64,000 bases of DNA from Cupriavidus sp. D384 (GTDB taxonomy: Bacteria; Pseudomonadota; Gammaproteobacteria; Burkholderiales; Burkholderiaceae): assembly GCF_001652915.1 (NCBI RefSeq), contig NZ_BBQI01000094.1:1-64000 (forward strand), read 5' to 3'. The first letter of the stretch is position 1. Every line of letters begins with the position of its first letter. The translations under genes and the position numbers were made by a program. Positions 9,135-16,399 of the stretch are shown one piece after another. The notes below the pieces were generated by a model. The model was not told where the DNA came from. It searched no databases and was given only the letters and a program-made list of their open reading frames with translations.

Positions 9135-9342
9135 GCGTTTACGGCCTCGCGCGGGAATCCTGGGCGGCAGTCCGCACCCTGACCCGAACGGGTGAGGTCC
9201 GGGGCGGCAGTTCGGGCTGCCGTACCGCCGGCTGTGGTAAAACGTCGCCTTGCCGAAACGTGCCGCGCAACCCCCGAGTGGCCTTCCGGCCACATCAACT
9301 GCCCGATACGCCACACGGCAGCGTCCGCATTCCAGAATCCGC

Positions 9343-11235
9343 ATGATCGTGTCCCCCTCCGACGGCGGCCAGGCATCGTTCTCGCCCTGGCGCCGGTTTG
9401 TCCCCTTTGTCGCCCTGCTCGCGCTGGCCGTGCTGGTCACCGGAGCAGGCTGGCTGGGCTATCGCTATACCTACGACGCCGCCCTGACCCGCCAGGCCGA
9501 GCGCGGCCAGGTGCAGATGCGGCTGTACGCCCAGGCACTGGAAAGCGAACTGGCCCGCTACGACTACGTGCCGAGCCTGCTTTCGCTGGACGCGCGCATC
9601 GACGCCCTGCTGCGCCAGCCCGCCTCGCCCGAGCGCGTGGCGCAGGCCAATGCCTACCTGGCGGCCCTGAACGGCCGCGCGGGCACGCGCGTCATCTACC
9701 TGCTGGACGCTCGCGGCAAGGTGCTGGCCACCAGCAACTACCAGCGGCCGGACAGCTTCCTGGGCGAAGACCTGAGCTTCCGCCCGTACTTCCGGGCCGC
9801 CATCGAAGGCCAGCTGGGACGCTTCTACGGCGTGGGCACCACGCGCAGCGAATCGGGCTACTACCTGTCGGCCCCGCTGGGCGACCGCGACCGCCCGGTT
9901 GGCGTGGCCGTGGTCAAGATCGGCCTGGAACCGCTGGAAAACCGCTGGCAGGGCAACGACAGCCAGATGCTGCTGGCCGACGAGAACGGGGTGGTGATCC
10001 TGGCATCGGACCCCTCGTGGAAGCTTGCCGCACTGCGACCGCTGTCGGACGACCAGCGCGCCCGGCTGGACCACAGCCTGCAATACAACCGCGCCCCGCT
10101 GCCCCAGCTCGCGCTGAGCACCGTGCGGCCGCTGGCCAATGGGCCGTCGCAGGGCGGCGACGCGCTGGTGCGGCTGCGCCAGGGCCCGCCGATGCTGGCC
10201 CAGCACCTGGCCCTGCCAGGCACCGACTGGGACCTCACGCTGCTGACCAATACGTCGCAGGCGCGCGTGGCCGCGCTCAACAGCGCCGCGCTGGCCGGCG
10301 TGCTGGCCGCCTTCGTGCTGCTGCTGGGCGCCGCGTGGAATGTGCGGCGGCGCATCGTGGGCGAACGGCTGGCCGCGCGCGCCGCGCTGGAGGCCGCCAA
10401 CAGCGAGCTGGAACGCAAGGTGGCCGAGCGCACCGCCGACCTGTCCAGCACCAACCAGCAGCTGCAGGCCGAGGTCAGCGAGCGGATCCGGACGGAAAAC
10501 TATCTGCGCCAGGCGCAGGACGGGCTGATGCAGGCCGGCAAGCTGGCCGCCGTGGGACAGATGTCCGCCGGCATCGCCCACGAACTGAACCAGCCGCTGG
10601 CGGCCCTGCGCACACTGTCCGGCAATACGGGCAAGTTCATCGCCCACGGCGACTACGACACCGCGCAAGGCAACCTGGACCGCATGATCGGCCTGGTGGA
10701 ACGCATGGGCCGGATCACCGGCGCGCTGAAGTCGTTCGCGCGCAATCCGGCCGCCGGCCAGCGCCATAGCGCCCGGCTGGCCGATGCGGTGGACAACGCG
10801 CTGTTCCTGCTGGAAACGCGCGTGGCGGACGTGGCCCCGCGCATCGACCGCGACATCGACGCGCACCTGGCCGTGCGCTGCGATCCGAACCGGCTGGAAC
10901 AGGTGCTGGTCAACCTGATCGGCAATGCGCTGGACGCGCTGAAGGGCCAGCCCAGACCGCACCTGTCGCTGCACGCATACGAGTCGGGCGGCATGGTCCA
11001 CCTGACCGTGCGCGACAACGGCACGGGGCTGTCCGAAACCGCGTTTGCGCGACTGTTCGAGCCGTTCTTCACGACCAAGCCCGCCGGCGAAGGGCTGGGG
11101 CTGGGCCTGACGCTGTCGGCCGGCATCCTGAGCGAGAACGGCGGGAACCTGACCGCGATCAATCATCCCGACGGCGGCGCCTGCTTCACGGTGGCGCTGC
11201 CGCGAGCTACCGAGGAACTGCGCCATGTCGGCTGA
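9343..11235 (+). CDS. dctB: C4-dicarboxylate sensor histidine kinase DctB
   Basis: The 630-residue kinase senses C4-dicarboxylates outside the cell and phosphorylates DctD. It has a membrane segment near residues 20-45, a periplasmic double-Cache region (about 50-300) with the DctB-typical stretch around LSFRPYF and GRFYGVGTT, a second membrane segment (about 312-332), a coiled linker, a HisKA domain with phospho-acceptor histidine in GIAHELNQPL, and a HATPase domain with N-box NLIGNALDAL and G-boxes DNGTGL and GEGLGLGLT. The chosen ATG follows a weak ribosome site; upstream codons in frame lack family similarity. Its last codons overlap dctD, indicating translational coupling. Confidence 0.92.
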   Translation: MIVSPSDGGQASFSPWRRFVPFVALLALAVLVTGAGWLGYRYTYDAALTRQAERGQVQMRLYAQALESELARYDYVPSLLSLDARIDALLRQPASPERVAQANAYLAALNGRAGTRVIYLLDARGKVLATSNYQRPDSFLGEDLSFRPYFRAAIEGQLGRFYGVGTTRSESGYYLSAPLGDRDRPVGVAVVKIGLEPLENRWQGNDSQMLLADENGVVILASDPSWKLAALRPLSDDQRARLDHSLQYNRAPLPQLALSTVRPLANGPSQGGDALVRLRQGPPMLAQHLALPGTDWDLTLLTNTSQARVAALNSAALAGVLAAFVLLLGAAWNVRRRIVGERLAARAALEAANSELERKVAERTADLSSTNQQLQAEVSERIRTENYLRQAQDGLMQAGKLAAVGQMSAGIAHELNQPLAALRTLSGNTGKFIAHGDYDTAQGNLDRMIGLVERMGRITGALKSFARNPAAGQRHSARLADAVDNALFLLETRVADVAPRIDRDIDAHLAVRCDPNRLEQVLVNLIGNALDALKGQPRPHLSLHAYESGGMVHLTVRDNGTGLSETAFARLFEPFFTTKPAGEGLGLGLTLSAGILSENGGNLTAINHPDGGACFTVALPRATEELRHVG

Positions 11236-12601
11236 ACCGATCGAAGTCATCGAAGCCGCCGGCAGGCCCGCCGCGCTGACGGTGATGGTCGTCGAGGACG
11301 ATGCCGATGTGCGGCTGGGCTGCGAACAGGCGTTGAAGCTCGAAGGCATCGCCACGCGCGCCGTGGGCAGCGCGGAAGCGGCGCTGCGCGAGGTGGAGGC
11401 TGGCTTTGCCGGCATCGTCGTCAGCGACATCCATCTGCCCGGCGCCGATGGCATGGCCCTGCTGCGCCAACTCGGCACGCGCGACCCGGCATTGCCCGTG
11501 ATCATGATCACCGGCCATGGCGATGTCTCGCTGGCGGTACAGGCAATGAAACAAGGGGCCTACGACTTTCTTGAAAAGCCGTTCTCGCCGGAACGGCTCG
11601 TGGCTACCTGCCGGCGTGCGCTGGACAAGCGCAGGCTGGCCCTGGAAGTGGCCGACCTGCGGGCGCGCCTGGCGGGCCGCGAGGGCCTGGCCGCACGGCT
11701 GATCGGTCATTCGCCGGCCATCGAGCGGCTGCGCCAGATGATCGCCGGCATCGGCGACACGGCGGCCAACGTGCTGATCCACGGCGAAACCGGCACCGGC
11801 AAGGAACTGGTGGCGCGCTGCCTGCACGAAGCCAGCGGCCGTCGTGCAAAGCATTTCGTGCCGATCAACTGTGGCGGCCTGCCCGAACAACTGTTCGAAT
11901 CGGAAATCTTCGGACACGAGGCCGGCGCGTTCACGGGTGCGGCCAAGCGCCGTATCGGCAAGATCGAGCATGCGGAAGGCGGCACGCTGTTCCTCGACGA
12001 AATCGAGAGCATGCCGATGCCGATGCAGATCAAGCTGCTGCGCGTGCTGCAGGAGCGTGTGGTGGAACGGCTTGGGTCCAACCAGCCGGTGCCCGTCAAC
12101 ACGCGGGTGGTGGCGGCCACCAAGGCCGACCTGCGCGCGCTGGCCGACGCCAGCCAGTTCCGTGCCGATCTCTACTATCGCCTGAACGTGGTCACGCTCG
12201 AATTGCCGCCGCTGCGCGAACGGCGCGAGGACGTGCCGTTGCTGTTCGAACACTTTCTGGCACAGGCCGCGTTGCGCTTCGAGCGCGAGGCCGTGCCGCC
12301 CACGCCCGCCGAACTGGCGGCGCTGGTGGCCTACCCGTGGCCCGGCAATGTGCGCGAGCTGCGCAACCTGGCCGAGCGCCATGCCCTTGGGCTGGGCTGC
12401 GATCCCGCGCAGGGCGGCGCCGCACCCGAGGCAATGCCACTGCCACAGGCCGTGGAGCAGTTCGAGCGAGCGCTGATTGCCGATGCATTGCGACGCCACG
12501 CGGGCAACCTCACGCGTGCCGGCGAAGCCCTGGGCGTGGCAAAGACCACGCTGTTCGACAAGGTCCGCAAGTACGGCCTGTCGACCGGCACCGCAAACTA
12601 A
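11225..12601 (+). CDS. dctD: Sigma-54-dependent response regulator DctD
   Basis: The 458-residue activator turns on dctA by remodelling sigma-54 RNA polymerase. A receiver domain (about 17-130) carries the phospho-acceptor Asp68 in VVSDIHLPG and the lysine in FLEKPF. The AAA+ domain has Walker A GETGTGKE starting at residue 187 and the sigma-54 contact loop GAFTGA at 234-239. A Fis-type helix-turn-helix ends the protein (LTRAGEALGVAKTTLFDKVRKYG). It overlaps the end of dctB by 11 bp. All key residues are present, so it should be active at the dctA promoter described at 7663. Confidence 0.94.
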   Translation: MSAEPIEVIEAAGRPAALTVMVVEDDADVRLGCEQALKLEGIATRAVGSAEAALREVEAGFAGIVVSDIHLPGADGMALLRQLGTRDPALPVIMITGHGDVSLAVQAMKQGAYDFLEKPFSPERLVATCRRALDKRRLALEVADLRARLAGREGLAARLIGHSPAIERLRQMIAGIGDTAANVLIHGETGTGKELVARCLHEASGRRAKHFVPINCGGLPEQLFESEIFGHEAGAFTGAAKRRIGKIEHAEGGTLFLDEIESMPMPMQIKLLRVLQERVVERLGSNQPVPVNTRVVAATKADLRALADASQFRADLYYRLNVVTLELPPLRERREDVPLLFEHFLAQAALRFEREAVPPTPAELAALVAYPWPGNVRELRNLAERHALGLGCDPAQGGAAPEAMPLPQAVEQFERALIADALRRHAGNLTRAGEALGVAKTTLFDKVRKYGLSTGTAN

Positions 12602-13104
12602 ACGCAACGCCCAAGGCGCAAATGTGTCAAATGTATATAACCTGGGAACCTGCTTGCCGCGTACGGTGTCTGTGAACCTGTACGCGACGCCTGCGGCATA
12701 AATGTTAAGCGTCATACTGTTTGTCCATCGCTGTCTACCGAATTGCAACGATGTTCGTTAAACAACAAAAGTGTGACGCCAATCATTGCTTTCCCTGTAG
12801 CAACGAATCATCTTGAAGCCATACTATTGGCATCCGGCAAGCGGGCAACGCCACAAGCGTCGCTGCGGCTCGCGGAAAGGCGAACAACAGATCGCCCTTG
12901 CAGCAAACGTGCACGGCCTCCTGAAGCCGTTGCTACGTCAACAGGAAACAGCAACAGAGCAACAAAGACCGGCCGGGAGCAGGTCGAAAACATCAGGGTC
13001 AGTAAAAACAGCAGCCCGGTCATTTGACCGACGTGGCGTGTCCGAGGACGCCCGTGCAGTTCGCCAGTCGTGCTGTGCTGCTGATCGACACTACGGGTGA
13101 TTGG
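12602..13104. other. 500-bp gene-free region upstream of the HTH protein, with a CGGTCA dyad
   Basis: No supported coding sequence is present and base composition is visibly less GC-rich than the flanking genes. A dyad CGGTCA-TT-TGACCG at 13017-13030 lies 75 bp before the next start codon and could be an operator. A weaker CGTAC/GTACG repeat lies at 12660-12684. The length is enough for a long leader or a small RNA, but nothing specific was recognised. Confidence 0.45.
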
Positions 13105-13704
13105 ATGAAACTGGATCCAGAACTGGCTGAAAAGCCGTACTACAGCACGCGAACCGCTGCAAAACTTCTCAACGTATCGCTGGGCACCGTCCAGAAAATG
13201 GTGGAACGTGGTGAACTTGGCGCCTGGAAAACCAATGGCGGCCACAGGCGTATCCACAAGGAAACCGTGCATCGGCTGCTGGCAAACCGCGCCATCCCGG
13301 AAGCTGGCGTCGAGCACAATCTCGATCTCGTGGTGTTCCACCCTAACCATACCGAAGCGCAACGCATCAGCGCCCAGCTGGGTAAATGGTCGCTGCCGCT
13401 GAAGACCCAGGTGCTGGAGGACGTGGTGGACACGGTGATTACTTCCGTCGATTCGCGCCCTCGCGTGGTGCTCTACTACGTGGAGGAACTCAACGACGCG
13501 GAATCGGCCACGATCGAGAAACTGCAGAATTTCTTCTCGCGGCAACGCGTGATCTTTGCGGTCATCACCAATCGCCAGGCCTACGACGGCGTGGCTGACG
13601 CCCTGCAGCAATGGGGCATCATGGTGTTCCTCAAGACACCCTCGCTTGAGGAAATCAAGGGCTTCCTGCGTGCCCAACTGATGATGGGACGCGCAGGCGC
13701 TTAA
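13105..13704 (+). CDS. Excisionase-type (MerR-like) helix-turn-helix protein with a receiver-like C-terminal domain
   Basis: The 199-residue protein begins with a winged HTH of the excisionase/HTH_17 type: YYSTRTAAKLLNVSLGTVQKMVERGELGAWKTNGGHRRI. The remainder (about 65-195) has alternating hydrophobic strands and helices (LDLVVFHPN, PRVVLYYVEE, VIFAVITNRQ, MVFLKTP) resembling a CheY-like fold, but a clear phospho-acceptor pocket is not evident. No integrase or phage gene is nearby, so it is more likely a chromosomal regulator than an excisionase. The frame is open upstream to 13024; ATG 13105 gives the family-like beginning and has GGGTGA before it. Its target is unknown. Confidence 0.75.
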   Translation: MKLDPELAEKPYYSTRTAAKLLNVSLGTVQKMVERGELGAWKTNGGHRRIHKETVHRLLANRAIPEAGVEHNLDLVVFHPNHTEAQRISAQLGKWSLPLKTQVLEDVVDTVITSVDSRPRVVLYYVEELNDAESATIEKLQNFFSRQRVIFAVITNRQAYDGVADALQQWGIMVFLKTPSLEEIKGFLRAQLMMGRAGA

Positions 13705-13728
13705 GATTTCGTTAAGGTTCGATGTGCA

Positions 13729-13762
13729 ACGGCCCGGACACACAGTGCCCGGGCCGTTTTTT
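13729..13762 (+). terminator. Rho-independent terminator after the HTH gene
   Basis: ACGGCCCGG (13729-13737) pairs with CCGGGCCGT (13749-13757), followed by a run of six T residues. It ends the plus-strand HTH gene just before the convergent ornithine cyclodeaminase gene. Confidence 0.85.
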
Positions 13763-13775
13763 ATCGTGGCAGCCT

Positions 13776-14885
13776 TCAGACGGATTCGGCGGCCTCGCGC
13801 GCCTGCCCGGCCATGACCCTGGCGTCGGACGCCATCATCCAGCCATAGAGATCGCGCGGGTCCGGGGGCATGGCAACGAGCGCCACGAAGCGGCCGGCGT
13901 CGCGCGCACCGGCAGCCGCATGCAACCAGCGCAGCGCCGAATAATCCTCCAGTGCAAAGCCGACCGAATCGAAGACGGTCACCTCGTCGGCGCGGGTGCG
14001 GCCAGGTGCCGCGCCGGACAGCACTTGCCACAACTCGCTGACGGGCGCCTCCGGCCATTGCTGGATCTCGCCTTCGATGCGCGACTGGGGCGCATACTCC
14101 ACCACGATCCGCGCGTTGCGCAGGATGTCGACGTGCAACTCGGTCTTGCCGGGACAGTCGCCACCCACGGCATTCAAATGCATGCCCGGTTGCACCATGT
14201 CAGGCGTAAGAATGGTCGCGCGCGTCTTGTCGGCGGTGACCGTGGTCACGATTTCGGCGCCAGCCAGCGCATCGCGCACCGATCGCACCGGCACGATCTC
14301 CAGACCTGGTACTTTCTCCAGATTGCGCGCCAGGCGCTCCGTGGCCGATGGATCGATATCGAAGGCCCGTACGGTGCCGATCCCCGCCAACGCATGGAAC
14401 GCCAGCGACTGGAATTCGGCCTGCGCGCCGTTGCCGATCAGCGCCATCGTGCGGGCCCCGGGACGTGCCATGGCCTGCGCAGCCAGCGCGGAAGTGGCCG
14501 CGGTGCGCAGCGCCGTGGCGAGCGTCAGATCGGCCAGCAGCAGCGGAAAGCCGGTCTGCACATCGGCCAGCATGCCGCACGCCATGACAGTGGGCAGCGC
14601 GAACTTCGCGTTGCCCGGATGCCCGTTGACGTACTTGTAGGCGAATCGCTTGCCGTCGCTGACTGGCATCAGTTCGATCACACCCACCGTCGAATGGCTC
14701 GCCAACCTCGCAGATTTCTCAAATTCTTGCCAGCGCAGGAAGTCGTCGCGCACGCACCCTGCCACCTGCACGATGGCCTGCTGCACGCCCACGTTGCGCA
14801 CCAGCGCGGCGGCATCGCCCGCATCGAGAAAGCGCGTCAGCAGGCTCCCCTGCTGTTTCGTTTCCAGTTTCGCGTTCGTTTTCAT
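13776..14885 (-). CDS. Ornithine cyclodeaminase
   Basis: The 369-residue protein belongs to the ornithine cyclodeaminase/mu-crystallin family, which converts L-ornithine to L-proline and ammonia using bound NAD. The Rossmann motif MALIGNGAQAEFQ and the stretch MHLNAVGGDCPGKTELH are characteristic of true ornithine cyclodeaminases; the aspartate there (Asp243) matches the catalytic position of the family. GGAG lies before the chosen ATG; an in-frame upstream codon at 14915 would run into the preceding gene. It lies 13 bp downstream of a guanidine-modifying hydrolase gene, so the two form an arginine-ornithine-proline route. Confidence 0.9.
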   Translation of the reverse strand: MKTNAKLETKQQGSLLTRFLDAGDAAALVRNVGVQQAIVQVAGCVRDDFLRWQEFEKSARLASHSTVGVIELMPVSDGKRFAYKYVNGHPGNAKFALPTVMACGMLADVQTGFPLLLADLTLATALRTAATSALAAQAMARPGARTMALIGNGAQAEFQSLAFHALAGIGTVRAFDIDPSATERLARNLEKVPGLEIVPVRSVRDALAGAEIVTTVTADKTRATILTPDMVQPGMHLNAVGGDCPGKTELHVDILRNARIVVEYAPQSRIEGEIQQWPEAPVSELWQVLSGAAPGRTRADEVTVFDSVGFALEDYSALRWLHAAAGARDAGRFVALVAMPPDPRDLYGWMMASDARVMAGQAREAAESV

Positions 14886-14898
14886 GGCGCATCTCCGG

Positions 14899-15813
14899 TC
14901 ATGCCGCAGCGGCACGCCGCATGGGCGCGCTGGCGCGGTCGAGCCGCAGCGTCATGCAATATGCCCCGCCGCCCGACAGCATGTACGGTGTCAGGTCCAC
15001 CTCGTGCAGCCGATACCCGCGGCGGCCCAGTTCATGGCGTAAATGCGATGTGGTGCGCGTCATCACCACGTGATCGTCAAGGTTGACGGCATTCACGCTG
15101 AAGTGGCGCAGATCGTCCTCGGTGGCCTCGATGCGCTGGGCTACCGGCACGCGCGCGCGCAGCGTCCGCAGCGCGTTGTCGGTAAAGGCCGGAGGGTAGT
15201 ACAGCACTTCGCCGCCCGAGAGCGGACAGAAGCACACGTCGAGGTGATAGCTCTGCTCGGTGGCCAGTTCCAGCGCCACCACTTCCTGGTCGAACTCGCG
15301 GGCCATGGCATCGGCAGCCTCTCGCGACGAGCGCGGCCCGAAGCCCGCCCAGAAATGGCCGCGCCGCGCGTCCCAGATGCAGTCGCCCGCGCCTTCCTGA
15401 AAACAGCCGTCGGGCAGCCGCGCCACGCTGTCGATCAGGCCCCGCGCACGCAGATCGTCGAAGATGGCCGCGAACGGTTGTTCCTCGCCGCGCCGTTGCG
15501 GGTAGCGAAAGCGCGCCAGCACCGCCTTGCCATCGAGCACCACGGCCGCGTTGGCCGGAAACACCATGTCGGGCTGGCCCGCCACGCCCTGCACCACTTC
15601 AACTGCAAAGCCGGAACGGCCCAGCGCATCGTGCAGCGCATCGAACGACGCCAGCGCGCGGCGATGCATGCCGCCCGGGTCGCGGGCCCACGCGGCGGGG
15701 TCCATCCACGGATTGATGCTGTACGACACGTCGTAGAACGTGGGCGCAACCAGCAGGATGGTCGGGCGGATGGGTGGACGGATAGTCGGGTGATTGGTCG
15801 GGCGATCGGTCAC
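14899..15813 (-). CDS. Guanidine-modifying hydrolase (DDAH/amidinotransferase superfamily), probably arginine-degrading
   Basis: The 304-residue enzyme has the catalytic features of the dimethylarginine dimethylaminohydrolase/amidinotransferase fold: an acidic site in FQEGAGDCIWD, His190 in QSYHLDVCFC and the nucleophile Cys286 in GGGAYCMTL near the C-terminus. Together with the ornithine cyclodeaminase gene it resembles a split form of the cyanobacterial arginine dihydrolase/ornithine cyclodeaminase fusion. A GTG start at 15813 is preceded by AGAGGAG at good spacing and was preferred over more distal codons. The first 17 residues are a repeat-like run of Arg-Pro-Thr motifs. Exact reaction (arginine to citrulline, to ornithine, or a methylarginine reaction) cannot be settled from sequence. 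Confidence 0.82.
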   Translation of the reverse strand: MTDRPTNHPTIRPPIRPTILLVAPTFYDVSYSINPWMDPAAWARDPGGMHRRALASFDALHDALGRSGFAVEVVQGVAGQPDMVFPANAAVVLDGKAVLARFRYPQRRGEEQPFAAIFDDLRARGLIDSVARLPDGCFQEGAGDCIWDARRGHFWAGFGPRSSREAADAMAREFDQEVVALELATEQSYHLDVCFCPLSGGEVLYYPPAFTDNALRTLRARVPVAQRIEATEDDLRHFSVNAVNLDDHVVMTRTTSHLRHELGRRGYRLHEVDLTPYMLSGGGAYCMTLRLDRASAPMRRAAAA

Positions 15814-15884
15814 GGGGCTCTCCTCTGTTTTCGGATGGCGGTGTCGTGAGTGCATTCTCCTGCCCGCCAGCGCCAACGAATAGT

Positions 15885-15948
15885 TAGCAAACTGGACAAA
15901 TTGCTATGGTCGCCTGACAATTTGTCGGCATTGGCTGGCAATTTGCCA
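15885..15948. promoter_or_regulatory. Array of three dyads, probable Lrp/AsnC-family operators
   Basis: Between the divergent hydrolase and Lrp-type genes lie TAGCAA-N10-TTGCTA (15885-15906), GACAA-T-TTGTC (15916-15926) and TGGCAA-T-TTGCCA (15936-15948). The arms share a CAA/TTG core and the centres are about 25 and 21 bp apart, consistent with several regulator dimers on one DNA face. The last dyad is 21 bp before the regulator start, which suggests autoregulation as well as control of the arginine genes. Confidence 0.65.
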
Positions 15949-15969
15949 AGTTCTGCCGGAGAAAACGCG

Positions 15970-16392
15970 ATGGATGCGACCGATCGACAGCTGCTGGGCC
16001 TGCTGCGCGACAATGCGCGCACGCCGGTGACGGCACTTGCAAAGGCGCTGCGCGTCTCGCGCGCCACGGTGCAGAACCGGATCGAGAAACTGGAGAAGGA
16101 AGGCCAGATCGTCGGCTATACGGTGTGGCTCAAGCCGGAGGCCGAACCGCACCGCATCCGCGCCTGGATGACGGTGGCCGTGGAAGGCAACAAGGCGCGC
16201 CAGGTGCTGCAGGCGCTGCGTGGCGATCCCAACGTGCAGACGCTGCATACGACCAACGGCCGCTGGGACATCATTGCCGAACTGCGCGCCGATACGCTGG
16301 AGCAGTTCGATCGCACGCTCGACCGGATCCGGCTGGTCGATGGCATTTCGGCCACCGAGACCAGCATCCTGCTGTCGAGCTACAAGCTGTAG
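15970..16392 (+). CDS. Lrp/AsnC-family transcriptional regulator
   Basis: The 140-residue protein has the two-part build of Lrp-family regulators: an N-terminal helix-turn-helix (DRQLLGLLRDNARTPVTALAKALRVSRATVQNRIEKLE) and a C-terminal RAM ligand-sensing domain with beta strands around RAWMTVAVEG and TTNGRWDIIAEL. The ATG at 15970 starts with MDATDRQLL and follows CCGGAG; upstream in-frame codons would place the operator dyads inside the gene. It is divergent from the arginine-degradation pair and most likely regulates it in response to arginine, ornithine or a related amino acid. Confidence 0.92.
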   Translation: MDATDRQLLGLLRDNARTPVTALAKALRVSRATVQNRIEKLEKEGQIVGYTVWLKPEAEPHRIRAWMTVAVEGNKARQVLQALRGDPNVQTLHTTNGRWDIIAELRADTLEQFDRTLDRIRLVDGISATETSILLSSYKL

Positions 16393-16399
16393 GAGCGGA

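Noticed and set aside
13105..13704. Prophage or integrative element marked by an excisionase-type HTH protein
   Set aside because: No integrase, attachment repeats, tRNA or phage genes nearby, and the C-terminal domain is unlike excisionases.
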